From positions 511,001 to 575,000 of the forward strand of contig WHVY01000002.1 in the NCBI GenBank assembly GCA_022266195.1: a stretch of DNA of 64,000 nt, given 5' to 3'. Of this stretch, positions 25,701 through 38,987 are shown in pieces. Positions within the stretch are counted from its first letter, which is position 1. Every line of letters begins with the position of its first letter. A model generated the notes under the pieces. The model saw only the letters and a program-made list of their open reading frames with translations, was not told where the DNA came from and searched no databases. Source of the stretch: Tetranychus cinnabarinus (taxonomy: Eukaryota; Arthropoda; Arachnida; Trombidiformes; Tetranychidae). A program made the position numbers and the translations under genes.

Positions 25701-28700
25701 TCCATTTCATCTTGAACTTATTTCTTGTTCACAAGCTATTATTGCTATTGTTATTATTATAATCTTATTGGTTGCGTATTATTCCTGTCTGATTAAAGAT
25801 ATTGTTTCTTTATCTGTTTTTGTTAAAGGATAAATTGATTGTTAAAGAGTGAAACTCACAGAATCCTCAACTTTTCCCTGTAATGATAACAAATAAAATA
25901 TTATCTTATCGTTCAATGTGATAATAAAGATAGAAGTTAACATTATTCTACTTTTCATTCTTTTTATAATAATAATCACTCCCAGTGTTAATAGGCATGT
26001 TTTAAACTCGCAATTTGGTGAACAACGGAAAAAAGTTTTCAACTAAATTCATCTTTCATTGTTTCGAGATAACTTTTATTGTTCAATCATGACTCAATGT
26101 TCTGATCAGGAAAAGCTATTTTTAACTTTAACTCCAATAATTGACAAAAATATTTCAATATTCCAAATCCAGAAAAATTCAAAATTCGTTCAACTTCGTT
26201 TTCCAAAGATTTAGTTAAACTCTTAAGACTTGATCTTCAATTATTCAGTTAAATCATCAAATCCTCAAAGTTGCAAATTATTTCCATTCGAATTTCAAGT
26301 TCATCTCATAACTTTAAAATCAAAGTTGAAACTTTTCAACAATTCCATTCTTCATGAAATGACTTTCAGATTTCCAAAAACATTGATTTCCATAACTCGA
26401 AAAAGAGAAGTTCAGATGATTAATTAAACCTGGAAATATTTAGTCTTGACCAATTTTGAGGTCATTTTGTTAAAATTGTAAATTAATGATTAAAGTTAAC
26501 GATAAATGAATGAAAAATTGTTCAATTGTATTAACTATTTAATATGTAATCCAGATAATTGGTTAAAAGTTTAACAAAATGAATGGAAATGTTAATATTA
26601 ATAAATGTACAAACTGATGATTCTCATCATTTATAATAATAACAATGATTACAGAGTAAGTTAATAATGATAGCAATAAATGATGCAAATAGAGGCTAAA
26701 AAAGATTCACTGAGGACCCACAAAAATCTAAATAAAAATGGTTTTGTTTGTCATTCGCAAGATAAATTAGTTAATATACTTGTACAATCAATCAATTTGA
26801 AGAGCGTAACAATTGAGTTTGGGGAATCTTTTGTTTCGTTTATAAATACAAATTGAGAAATGAATTTGCTTTCAGAGTAAATTTATCAACTAATTGTTAA
26901 TAATATATGTTTATTGATTGATGAATTAACCAATAAACTATGAATTATTGACAGAATAATAGCTTCGGGATAATCATGGTTTCTCGTCCAATAAAGATTC
27001 TTTTTTTTCGATGAACACTTTTTTTCCATTTTATGTTAACAGTTAATCTATTAATGACAAATTCATTTAAATTGTTGCTTTTTCATGTTAAATATTCATT
27101 GTTCTGTTTGTAAGCACTTGAATTGATTTGTTTGGCACTTTACTTTTTTCTGCTCGTTAATTATTGACAAATTAATTTAATTGTCTTTTCCTTTTGATTC
27201 ACAGAGACAACCACTGAACTTGAAAGTAAGTCAAAGTTGATTAAGACAAATCATGAACCAAGCAAAGAGGAAATTTCATTGGAAAAATTAATTCAAACCT
27301 CAAGTCAAATCCAGAGTATACTGAATACGGTAGGAAATGAAAAGTTATTTACATTTCTTGTAATGGCTTTTGTACGAGATAATAAAGGTAATATTGAACA
27401 GTGCTTAGCCAAACTCAAGTTAGGTAAGTTGAAAATTCAATTTTTTTCTCATTTACTCACAATTATCATCAATTGATATCGATGAATCAATGGATTTCAG
27501 GGTTACTTGTTCATGCGACTTCCTTATCGAAATTAAATAATCAATGAAAACAAAAATAACTTTGACATTCAGTGCAAGATGGTTAAACTTTAATTTTGTT
27601 CAAAAAATGATAAAACTAACAAATCGAATTATGTAAAAAATGAAAATTCAACGAAAGTTAACATTAAAAGAAAGGTTAACAAAACGTAATCGAACACTTG
27701 CTGTTGACAAGCAGACTAAAATACTTCGAATGCAAGACAATTTCGATTTTCTGCAAAAAGCTATTTGGATTGTTTCAGATTTTTGGTTCGACATTGAATG
27801 AGCTAGAATTTTTTCAAGATTTCAGTCTCAAGTCAATCGAAAGTTGAAAGTCAAAATGATAAAATCTCATTATTTCATGATAATGTTAGAGAAGGCTTTT
27901 GCGATAGATTTTAGTAAAACGAGATCAACATTGAAAAGAAACATTTTATTCAAATTTTCTAGTTCTGTCATTTGTCTTTGTAACTGGACGTCTTTGTGGT
28001 TGAAGCCAATCTCAGTCTCGGTAATTGTTCTTTCGAAGCTGCTTCGACTATGATTTTTGATTCTTTTGCTCAAACTTTTGAGGCTCTAGAATTTTCGAGA
28101 TAAATATTTGAAAGGAATCGATCGGAGTGACAAGAAACTCGTGCATGCATTATGAGAATCATTAATGAACGAAATGAGGAAAATTAAGAAATGCATTATT
28201 TTGAAATGTGAACAGACCAATGAAGATAATGAAAGTTTGTGAAGCAAGGATAAATGATAATAGTTGCAGCTTATCTGGATAAAGTAATATTTGTTCTTAT
28301 TGCTGTTCATTTCACCCAATCTCGATCTAATTGAGCAAATTTATTTTTCTCTATTAAATTAATCTGTATTGGTCAGTTTAACTATTTATTTTTATTAAGA
28401 TATCAACGAAGAAGAAGAAGAAAAAAAAACAAGAAAAGGAAAAGAAGTGAAAGAAAAAGAGAAAAATCTCACGAAAAAAAATTCTCATCTCATCATTTTT
28501 ATCCATCAGCATTTTCCAGTTTATCCATTCTTATCCTTTTAGCATCCATCATAATCATTCATCATCTTTCGAAGAAAAAAAATTCGTTTTCGTTCCATCA
28601 CACAACAAATGAAAAGCACAATCGAAGCCCAGCATTTCAAGTAAACTTACTTTCATTCACAGACGAATTTCGTTGTGATGTTTCCAACGATATTTTGTCC

Positions 28701-31700
28701 TTTTTTTGCAACAACTTTCATTTTCCTAATCAAAGTTGACACTTTTCATCAGACGAATTCAATTTACTTAATTTCAAGTTTAATTGCAACTTAGCCTGTC
28801 ACCCTGTTAACCTGTCAAAAGAGTTTCATTGTTTTTAATAATCTTTTGACATTTGCATACTTAATCAAACTCTAATCAAATGTTGGCTCCAATTGAATAA
28901 CTAAAGATTATTACAAAAATTAATCGAACATTCGAATGTGAATTTGTCGAAAGTGAAACGAAAAAGTTTTCACAATCAATTTACTTTAGACACTTTTTCA
29001 TTCAACAGTTACTTTGTTTTTCGTCAACTTTGATTGTTGCTTTGAATTGCAATTGATTTGATATGATTAATGAAAGTTGATTGGCAGTTGAAGTTGAATA
29101 ACAATCAAAATGGTTCAATTGTTAACTCATAATCTGTGAGTTGAAATCCAAATGGAAGGGAAAACATGGAAATGAGGATGAAAAAGGTGAACTTGAAGCC
29201 TATAACTTTACTCGAGACGACCTATAACATTGAACAGATAGTGATGCGGAAGAAGATGAAGATAATTCATCATCATGAGGTTCAATGAGACTGAACATAA
29301 AGTATTCAAAGGTTTGTAAACCACAAAATTTAACAACAAGTCAAATTGCAACAAATTTTTTCTTTCAATTCTTTTTACTTTTTCTCTCTCTCTCTCTTCA
29401 TTCCCCATTCAAATCGCAATTTTTGTTAACAGATTTTTGCCTTCTATTTATTTTCATCATTTTGCTAGTTGTATCTGATTGAATAAGGTAAAGCAAAAGG
29501 TAAACCTTTGCTTGATTATCATCAATGGAATGGAAAAAATTTACGTTCGTCTCTCTATCAAGTGAAGAGTGAAATGAATCGCAAGTGAATCAGGGTTAAA
29601 CATGGTCAATAAAAAAGTTTCATTGAGCGAATGAATTTTAAGAAGCTGGTTGATTGCTTGAAAAGCTTTGAATACATTTTCACAATTTTAGTCTTTTTCA
29701 ACATTCTTTCTATTAGAATGCAAAACTATAAAGTAAAGTGTATTGAAATTAGTCTCATCTGATGAATAACACGCTTTTGTAAACGTAAATATTCAGTTGA
29801 GTCGAACTTTCTTTTCATTTCGAAGCAACAGTTTCTTCCATCAATGCTTTTCGATATTCACTTGAATCTAAATTTTTGCCTCTTTCAAACATTCTTATAG
29901 TTTCAACCATCATTATAAAGTCCATTTTGGTTGAGCAAATCATAAATTTCATGTTCTAACCTTTTCTGTGGTTTTGGCAAAACCTAATCATATGCGATTC
30001 GATTGAAGAAATGATCACGAAATTACTTGATATTTTGTTCGCAAGTGCAGAATGCTTAAGATCATAATTCTGTATCAATATGAACATCGATTTGAAACAA
30101 ACTCTGATTTGGAAAGTTGCGATTTGAGAACATGTTGAAACAGAAAAATGTCGATGTAAATGTTTATTCCTAAAGTTTTTATCTCGATTATTTATTGTCT
30201 AAGATTAACATTCATTTTCATGTTTACGTCTAAATATTAATAATTTCGTTCATGATTCAACCTTGAGTAAAAATAAGTTAATGAGAAGTATTTTGTTAAT
30301 CAGAGAAAATTTTTGGAACTTTGGTAATCATTTATTGAGCGAAAGCAATGCATTGGAATATATCGATAAATTCTTTGGCTATCTTAACGAATTTGGTTAA
30401 ATTAACAAAAAAACAATTTCGTCTGGAATGCTTCATGGCCACAGTTAATGTTTCATGTTGAGGTTGAAGTGAATCAATGGGCGGAATTCGGTCCAATTAA
30501 ATGAAAATTATCAGATAAATTGTTGAATCATACAGATTAAGTTGAGACAGACAAACGTTGGTGGGAAACATGGCAAGTTTATTGAGCCAAAAATGTATAA
30601 AAAAGCCATGATAAACATTATTCTGTTTACTCAGAGTAACTGAGTATTATTGGTACACATTGAAACTTGATATGATTATTATGATCATTATGAATAGTTT
30701 CACCTTGAAAGTGATTCTTGAAGCACTCAAGACCCAAGATAGTTTCTAGACTATTGAACAGATTCAATGTGAGCTTCTAGTCACCAATAAACATTTATTT
30801 ATAAACATTACGATAAATCATTGAAAAGTGTTACCTTATCATTGAAGTGCGATAAATCCATTTAAAAAGATCTCTGATAAATCTTTTAGTTTCTTCTCTT
30901 CGAAACTGTCTTCTCGGTAAATCCTGATGGTTCAACCCAAACCCTAACTCATCCATCAGCCTAAAAATATCTCAATCTCGAAATGCAAAAATGCAACATT
31001 CGATTCTCAACCAAACGAACGAGAAACAAAAACTCAAAGTCACTTGTTAATTATAGATATAAATATCACTCCCAGTGAAACAGTAAATCACCTTCAATAA
31101 TCACTATTTGATGATTGTAAAGCAAAGTTTCAATTCTTCACCTTCACGCAACATTTCAGTTGAATTATATCAAGCTGAACAATGAAAGTAAAGAAGCTTA
31201 ACAATGATTCAATAAACTGCAATATCTGAATAAACAGATAAGTTGAAAAGGCAAAACTGATTTTCAATTGAATTTCATTTTCTCTTCAAGTTACATTATT
31301 TCATTATGAAAGCATAATAATATCGATCGAAACCCAAAACGAAACAATAAATCTGAAACATTCCAACAACTCTAAACATTGAACCAAACTGGAAATGAAA
31401 AAACATTAAACCAATTGACCTTCAAAAGTATAATAATGTAAACCCTTTTCGTGTTTCGAGGAAAGGAAAAGTTCACAGATGAACATTTCATGAATGAAAG
31501 TATTTAATAACGCACGTTCATCCCATAATAGCTCGAGATGAGAAATGAAATTGCTCGTGAAATTGGCTTAATATTTACTCCTTTCATAACTCTTGTCTCT
31601 CCCAATGAGTTCAATTTAATCTCATGAATCCCTGGTGTGTATTCAACTGGTTGAACTTGTAAAAAATCTCTTTTTTTCTCAGCAACTTTCTTCTTCTTCT

Positions 31701-33523
31701 TCCTCATCATCTGATAATATGTAGACAATGAAGATAATAAGAGAGATAAATGTTTGTATATTCACTGGCAAGTTTAATATTGCTCAGCCATTTAGGAATG
31801 AAAAGGTTGCTTTGCTTTTCCTCTTCAATCTCGTTTCAACTGAAATATCTTTTTCTCGCATCTTTCCTTTCATCTCGAGAATTCACTTTCTTGCTCTTTT
31901 TTTACTCAGACAGGGAGTGAAATTGTTCAAACTTTATCTTCATCTTCTCCTGCTGAGATTGCAACACTATCTTATTTTTTTGTTTCGTTGCCATCTTGTT
32001 TCTGATTATTCTGAGTAAATATTTTTTTCTTCGTATTTTTTCCCTCTTTCCACGACCAACCATTGTTGACCCACTTACAACACTTGTTGAAATGAATATG
32101 CTTCGAATATGAATGAAACTTCATTTCAGGTTATAATTTTTATTCTTTTCATTTCACTTTTTTCCATTTCTGCATTTTTCACCTTTTCAGTAAACATATG
32201 AATCCTTATTTTTTGCTTAAAAACTCAACTTCAATTAGCTATAAATAGAGTTGTAATTTAGGACAACTGAACGTTGAACGAATTCGATGTAAACTTATAG
32301 TTTATAACGAGCTGAGAATGAAACATAATAGTTCATAAACGAGCTCTAGACGTATAATGAAACACGCATGAAGAAATCGCCATCGAATATTTTAGTTGGA
32401 AAGATGTATGATAAGATGTTAACCAGTATAGTGATAAGAGACTTTGTTGTCTAATGATGAGTTTGGAGGCGATTTAATCTAACCTAATCCAACACATGAT
32501 TCATGGTGATGAATCTTATTCATCTCTAAATTGCAACCTCAGGCAAATATTCTGGAGTCAAACGTCTTCACTCACAAATCCATTCACTTCTCATCGTCTA
32601 ATATGATGAATCTCATGAAGGTTCCTTTTTTGATTCTCTTTTTGTTGTTCATTATCTTTTGATTATATATAATATTACCATCTCAATCTCCAATTTTATC
32701 AGATTGAACGATAAGAATTCGGAACAGAGACCTTGCTTGAAAGCAGAGATTTATACTTAACTTGAGGGTGCGGTCCAAGAACATCGATTAAAAAGAATCA
32801 GAATATTATTGGAGTAATACTTTGCAACAATTAGTTCTATTTTTTAGCTCATCATTATTCCAATGATCATCTTTCAATTTATCATCACCGACTTGACCTC
32901 TACCAGAATTTTCAGAGCTATTCTAATCAATGTCCAAATTTCTTCACTTCAAGTGAACCAATCGATAAAAAGGCTATAAAATTATGCACTGACCTGATTA
33001 ATTTATTAAATTTCATGAGCCATTCATCAAAAAGCTTATTTCTTATTTTCTGGTTCTTAGAGCTGATCGAATGAAATTCCGACTAATTTTTACGTTTCGT
33101 TTTTAATGAAAAAAATCAAAATTCGAAAATATCTTCCAACGAAAAACAACATTTTTCTGATTGAAAAATAATCTGATGAAGTAAAATAAGCAAAAGTTGC
33201 AAATTTCACCTGAAAATGTTCGTTTCATGAAAATGCAATTTTTAATTGGTTAACCTGAAACTGGAATGTAATTTGATGATCGAAAAGGCGAATTTGCCCG
33301 AAACTTGAAAAATTTGAAACAAAATGACTTATCGAGCTTATCCATTGTTTCAGTTAATATTATCAATAATGTATTTGGCAAGATGAAACATGACAGGAGC
33401 AATATATTACTTTATCATGAACAGTTTGTCCAACTTGTTCAACTTAATATGTTGATTGTGAATGCTTTTGAAGGCAAAAATGATGCAAATCTTTTGCTGA
33501 AAATGGTTATTGAAACAAAATGA
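22714..33523 (+). CDS. Predicted three-exon gene for a small secreted protein of unknown family
   Basis: Exon 1 (22714-22780) encodes a signal-peptide-like start (MTSFQLMPTLSSTIFVFLIL) and ends after one base of a codon at TCTG/GTAAAT. Exon 2 (27205-27423) follows a good acceptor (TTTTGATTCACAG), adds 72 codons rich in Lys, Glu and Gln, and ends at TTAG/GTAAGTTG, again phase 1. Exon 3 (33354-33523) follows TTGTTTCAG and runs 55 codons to TGA. All joins keep frame, giving 151 residues. The predicted mature part is mostly helical and amphipathic with one cysteine (EQCLAKLKL), and I recognise no family. Uniform phase-1 introns and a signal exon are common in secreted animal proteins. Introns of 4.4 and 5.9 kb are far longer than those of the genes at the right end, so missed exons or a chance assembly remain possible. 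The ATG lies next to a palindrome at 22666-22690. Confidence 0.4.
23347..23369. repeat. ATT trinucleotide microsatellite
   Basis: An uninterrupted run of ATT units, about 7.7 copies. It lies in the putative first intron of the predicted secreted-protein gene. Confidence 0.9.
23751..23920 (+). CDS. Possible alternative 3' exon of the predicted secreted gene
   Basis: A strong polypyrimidine tract and acceptor (TTATTTGACTTTTCTGTCAG) opens a frame that accepts phase 1, so it can join the signal exon at 22780. It then runs 55 codons to TGA. The joined product would be 78 residues: signal peptide followed by a Ser/Lys/Gln/Glu-rich peptide with one cysteine. It could instead be an internal exon using a donor near AATA/GTAACT, or a chance frame. 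No family is recognised. Confidence 0.25.
27424..33353. other. Putative intron 2 of the predicted secreted gene
   Basis: About 5.9 kb without a recognisable gene on the plus strand. It holds a CT run (29383-29397), a 15-bp palindrome at 28033-28047 and, on the minus strand, a coding-like 68-codon frame at 31504-31710 listed separately. Confidence 0.35.
31504..31710 (-). CDS. Possible terminal exon or small ORF, 68 residues
   Basis: The frame begins at an ATG directly after an AG (ATATTATCAG/ATGATG), so it may be either a complete small ORF or a terminal exon entered in phase 0. It starts with a lysine block (MMRKKKKKVAEKKRD). Its balanced second half (EYTPGIHEIKLNSLGE, then KPISRAISFLISSYYGMN) looks more protein-like than nearby chance frames. 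An ATTAAA overlaps the stop codon. No family is recognised and no upstream exon was found. Confidence 0.2.
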   Translation of the reverse strand: MMRKKKKKVAEKKRDFLQVQPVEYTPGIHEIKLNSLGETRVMKGVNIKPISRAISFLISSYYGMNVRY

Positions 33524-36147
33524 AATGAAAAAAAGTTGTCTTTCCCTTTTTCCTTGTACCTTTTATTCACATCCTTACATGATTATTAATATAAAATAAT
33601 GAAAATTTTGTTCACCCAAAAATGAAATGATAATTTAATTTACTTTTAATGATAATGTGAACATGAAATTAAATTGCAAGGTTAAAAGGATTGACAGAAA
33701 CTCTTCATTGATTCATTCCTTTACTCAGCCTTTCATTTTTATTCATCATTAGTTGTTGTTACATATTTATATTTTGTACTTTAACTCGATAACTGTTGGC
33801 CTTTCACCTTTAATCGAATCGAGCGAGTTCCACAATCTCGAGATTTGAATGATAATGATAACTCTGTTAATGATATTCATTAGGAAGAATAATATTTGTC
33901 AGAATATGTTTATCACAGTTTACTTTCACTTCACTTGATTCTCATCAAATCTTCTGTCAGTTGATTCATGATATTAATTTTCATTATAACCTGTAGAATG
34001 CTGTTTTCGAGACTGAACGGGCAATCATTTTCCATTGTATTCTTAGACGAAAAGCTTCATTTGAATTTCATCTGCCAATCAAAATATGGAACAAAATTGT
34101 TCACTTTGATTGAAAATTAATATTTTGTTGGCTCTTTTCATAAATCACATTGGCTTTACAATTTACTAATTTCATACAATAGACTTTGAAGTAAATCAGC
34201 ATTTGGGATTGAATTTAATAAGGTAATTTAAAGTAAGAAAAGTCATCCATTTAAAGGTTAAAAGGGTAAAAATGCAAGAAATTTACAGTTTTGAGCTTGA
34301 CTTAACATGCAATTCAATTGGGAAAAGCATTTTACGCTTATCTGTTGGAATCCAAATCATATTAAGAGTTGTGAATATTTAAAATGGTGTGGTTTTCGAG
34401 TTGAAAGAGCAAGTGCAACAAGTGGTTAATTCAGTTCATTGGAGTTTAAATTGAATGGCGCATCATCAGTCATCGAACCCAACCTTAATTAAATTCATTG
34501 AACAGCATTCAGATCCAGAAAGATTGAGAAATACGAAAATTACAGCAAATACTTTGATAGCTTCAGATCAAAGATAGATTTGAAGATAAAAACTTTAGTT
34601 TCAATAAACTGTTTCAATAAAGTTCAGATAAATCAAAATCCACAAAACTTGAAACTCGATGAACACACATTATAATTCGAATTGTTTTTTTGCCCAATGC
34701 TGTGCATCTAAATGATCAACTTTGAAGTTCTGATACAACAAACCAAAACTGACAGAACTCGAGTTGAATCAACTTTGACTGAAACTTTGATTTTGTTACA
34801 AAAATCATTTTCAGATTTAAACGAAACAAGAAATTGACTTTTTTCTCGCCAAACTTTTCGATGTTGGATCAAATATTTAACTTGAAAATGAATCTATAAA
34901 TTCTGTGAGCCTTCGTCATTGTCCATTATAATGGAATGAATTTTATTGAATAATTTTTGCTCTTTTCTCTGTCAGAACATTTTTCACTTTGTTATATATT
35001 CATAAACTCTTTGGACACAGTGAGTAATGGTTTAATCTAAATATTTATCTTCATTGAAATTACAAGTCAAAAGTTGTGTTGTTTGCTGATGTATCGGGTA
35101 ATATTGAATGTGATGAAATTTGAAATGTTTCTATTATCCTGAATTTGAATCAATTTTGCCTGTTGAATGAGAGTGAAAAAAGGAGGCAACAAAAAAGGTA
35201 AACAATGAATATAATGGTAAAGGTAAAAGAAGCACAAAAATGAGTCCAAAAAAGTGTTTTCCAGATTGATTTGATTATTTTTTATTCTTAATCTTGTTTC
35301 TCTTTTATGTTCAATTTGCATGCAATTTAGTTACTCTATTGGAAGCTTGTTCATAAAATAAAACTTCAATCATCATCATCATCACAATTGATAGGAAAAA
35401 GAGTAAAAAGAAAATTATGAAAAATAGAGAAAAAAAGTGAAATAAATTTACAAATAACACGTAAATTAAAAAAGCAAAATGAAGGAATTAAATTGATTTT
35501 GAAAAATTGGGAAAACTTTTCTTCTCTTTCAAGCATTTCTCTTTCAATTGATCATTTATTTTCAATAATGATTGTAAAATGAGCACGTAAATGTTTATGG
35601 TGATGATAATGATTTTGGTTATAAAGGTAAGAAGAGGGAAGAAAAGTTTCGATTCATTTTGTTTGATTGTTTCACTTTGCATTACAATTTGTACTTTTCA
35701 ATGGAAGACAATTTTACAAAATAATTGTCACAATTTGTTTGCCTTTTTTCAGTGCAATTTCAACTCACGTTAAGACAACACTTGAATGTTTCTGATGCGA
35801 AAAGTTTACCTGGAAAAGGGAAACTTGAAATTCATTCTGTCAGTTCTATCAATAGGAATGAGTATTAACTTCGTTTTCATCTGACAATCTTTTCACTTTT
35901 ATCTTTATTCTGACCAATTTTTGCTCAATTTAACGAGAATCTATTGAAAATCTTATTCGACCACATTCAGTCTTTACTTACATGATACAGTTTAAAACAA
36001 TTGATTTTTTGTGACTTGTCGATGAGTAATGCTGAACTTTTATTTGACTTGATATTGCTTCTGATTTGAAATGGTTATTTGGCGAGAAAATGAGGAAAAG
36101 AATATTTTTGTTTTATTTTGTCCCTTTTAATCGATTGTTAAAACATG
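33524..36147. other. Non-coding stretch, nothing recognised
   Basis: Only short frames in A- or T-rich sequence are present. A run of CATCAT units occurs near 35370. No gene, RNA or mobile element could be supported. Confidence 0.5.
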
Positions 36148-36386
36148 TCATTTATTGGTGCTGATGAGATTCGGTTGAGTATAATTTTGGTTATTTGGAT
36201 AAATTTTGTTTTCTGCTCTCACTCTTTTACGTTCTAAAGATGCGAACTTTCCTCTTCGTTCTTCGATTTGTTTGCCGTGTTGTGCAACTTGAATTGAGGA
36301 TGGATAGTGATATTGAAACTCGTTGTATTCAGATATATTTATCACATTATAATGATTCTCTTCTCTATTCCTCTTGATTCTCTGGC
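36148..36386 (-). CDS. Possible terminal exon encoding a basic, Asn/Gln-rich peptide
   Basis: Reading leftward, a pyrimidine-rich stretch ending in ATTCTCACGAG forms a possible acceptor. It opens a frame entered in phase 1 and runs 78 codons to TGA. The peptide is highly charged and polar (GQRIKRNREENHYNV, then QIEERRGKFASLERKRVRAE), unlike the Phe/Leu-rich chance frames nearby. The acceptor ends GAG rather than CAG or TAG, which weakens the call. No partner exon or family was found. Confidence 0.2.
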
Positions 36387-38478
36387 CTCGTGAGAATGAT
36401 GAGTAGAGGAAAATGTTGAGATTGTTCTTTGGAAAATCAATCACACAGATTGCTGTTTATTTATTCACTTGTTGATGGATAAAGATGAGTAGGAGAAGTG
36501 ACTAAGGAATGTTAAATGCCTGGAAAAAGCAAGCCATCAACTAAATTGTATCAACCGATAAGGCTGTTTTGAAAATTGTCACTCTCTGACTTTTTTTATC
36601 TACTTAGATCGCATGTGGCAATACGTTTCAATAGTTTCAATACGATATCATGCCACATTTCAAACATTTTTTTGATTCCACAGATTTTCAGATGCGATGA
36701 AGATTGGCGATTCTTTTTATATTCAGACGTTAGATTAGTTGGCTCAATGGTTCACTCATTGGTATGGATTTAGTTCCAAGTTTTTGAACAGGATCATTAG
36801 ATTGGCCAATCGTCAATATTTTAATTTAGTTAGAAAAATAAAGTTTTTATCAATTTAGATTCTCGAAAAAATCTCTGATGAGTACATTCTGAAAAGTGTG
36901 TTCGATTCATTTTATAATCCAGACTCGACAAAACCAAGATAAGTTTCCCTCTTCGTTTCCTCCATTGACTTGAAAATTGATTTTACTAATACTTTTCGTT
37001 TGCCATAGCAGTTGATCATCTCTAATCTGAATTATATCGATTTGTTGAGTTTTTCGTTTAATATTTATGAACAGAAAGTTGCGTAAATTAAAACATAATT
37101 CAATTAAATTTCAAATTCTGTTAAAGATTTAAAAACGATGCGCAGTTTCCAAACAAAGAAGAGTATCATTTTTCCGAGAATTTCCATTCGAGAGAAAATT
37201 CCGAAAAATATTTTCCCTAATGATTTATTCCAATTTTCATTTTACGAGCATAAGATCAGCAAAGAGACAAAAAATGATCGCCGAACATCCAACTTGACTC
37301 GACAAAATCCTGACCAAACTTGCCTCCAAAGTTTCCATCATTTCGGTTCAACTATAGATTTGGTTTGAAGAAGCAAGAAATATGAAAAGTAATGATCACC
37401 AGAAATGCTGTTTTTTATATTATTTTGTTTCTTTTGCTTCATTTTGTTTTCTTTTTGCTCTTGAAATTATTTCTTTAGTAATTTTTGTTTCTTTCATAGT
37501 TGATTGTTGCCATGAAATATTAGCTTATAATGAAAAAGCCAAACCTTTTTGATTCATTGAAACTGCGATCAAATTGTTCATTATCATACTTTGAGTAGAA
37601 GTTGCTTTTGACTGGAAAAAAATTGTTTTCTTTTTTTATCATAAATTTTGTTTCTCTCATCATCCTGTTCAACTTTTTTATTCCATGAAACATTCTGAAT
37701 ACTTTCATCATCATCTCACTGATGATGAAACTTTACACTTTTCGCTCAATCTCAATACATTTATATTGATTCTTTCGTTATATTAGGCTAGTCACCCGAG
37801 AATCGGTCGTTAACCTTGCCTTCATTATTATTGCTTCTCTTCTCATCTTGTTTCGTTTTATTTCTCATCATCATGTTCGTCTTATTTCTTTTTCATCTCC
37901 CAACTCATTCTGTCGACCTTGTTTACAACAGAAAAGACCATAACACTTCATGATAATGACCTGGTTCTTTGGTCAGGCAAGGGAAACCTCACCAGCTATT
38001 AGAATAATGGTCAAGCTTATTCACAGCAAAGTCAAATGAAATATAGATCTAAAACATTTCAAATCATTTTCTTGTTACTTTGATTATACTTTTGAAACAA
38101 GATACAAGAAAAAGAATAAAAAGTTGAAACGAAATAAACTGAAATAATAAGCTATAAATTAGTTAAAATTTACTTAACTCAATTGACGAATGAACAGAAA
38201 AGGTTTCAAGCCATTTCACGACGCAAATGCACTCTACTTCATTCCATCCCTGGTTAACCAGAAATCGTGATAATATTGGCGAATTAAAGCGATCGTAAGA
38301 TTTTCGCAAAACTCGCAGAATTTTCAAGTCGAATTAGAGAGTTTCAGTTTTATTCTAGAAAAGATAACATTTTGCTAATTCTTTTGGTCCAAAATTTGCG
38401 GAGGTTTCGATAGAAGCTATCAAGTGTTTGAATTTTGGTTGAATGAGAAAATTACAGTTTCGATTCCAACTACATTAG

Positions 38479-38987
38479 AGGTTTGAGGAAAGAGTTTTGC
38501 TGAGTCAAGATTGCGCTGTCTGTAGATCAGTATCTTCATGTTGGATGAAAAGTCGTGAAACTGACAGAAACATTAGTTGTTCATTTATCATTCAACAAGT
38601 TATATCAACTATTTGTAAAAATGTTTTAAAAGTTGGCTCTATAAACGAACCTAGTTTCATCTTGTATTACAAGTTATTATTAATACCATCAAATTGATCA
38701 ATTACATTTTCCAATCTTGCGATTTAGTCTCATCAGTAATGCGTTCTATCGATAATATCAGTCTAGATAATATCGATTTCCAATCTTTAATAATCTTTTT
38801 AATAGCGATCCAGAATGTTCTCATTGATAAATATTTCAAATTTTGTTCAAATTTTCACCTAATGAACTTGCGACTGCTTAATAGCAAATTCAATCGGACG
38901 CTCAATCAAACATATCTTTTCACAAAACTTCGTCAATCGGCAATCCAAGAAATCGTCAAATTTTTCCCTCTGAAGTTCAAGTCATGA
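38479..38987 (+). pseudogene. Possible frameshifted coding remnant
   Basis: After an acceptor-like TTCCAACTACATTAG, one frame reads 72 codons to a TGA at 38695-38697. A second frame (phase changed by one base) is open across that stop and continues to TGA at 38985-38987. Both halves use varied codons (TGC, GCG, CGG, CTC) and look protein-like: SQDCAVCRSVSSCWMKSRE in the first, FHLMNLRLLNSKFNRTLNQ in the second. The layout suggests one ancestral reading frame of about 165 residues broken by a small indel near 38690. Alternatives are two unrelated chance frames, a missed intron or an assembly error. The family is unknown. Confidence 0.25.

Noticed and set aside
28033..28047. 15-bp palindrome TCGAAGCTGCTTCGA
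   Set aside because: Palindromes of this size are expected in 64 kb and there is no gene or motif context.
36576..36773. Plus-strand frame with an acceptor before a short protein-like end (CDEDWRFFLYSDVRL)
   Set aside because: Only about 29 codons follow the acceptor and no upstream exon could be found.
12265..37820. Weak similarity between ~12270-12300 and ~37790-37815 (both contain GAATCG after TCACC)
   Set aside because: About 25 of 33 aligned bases agree with gaps, but similarity stops at once on both sides. Chance is a sufficient explanation.
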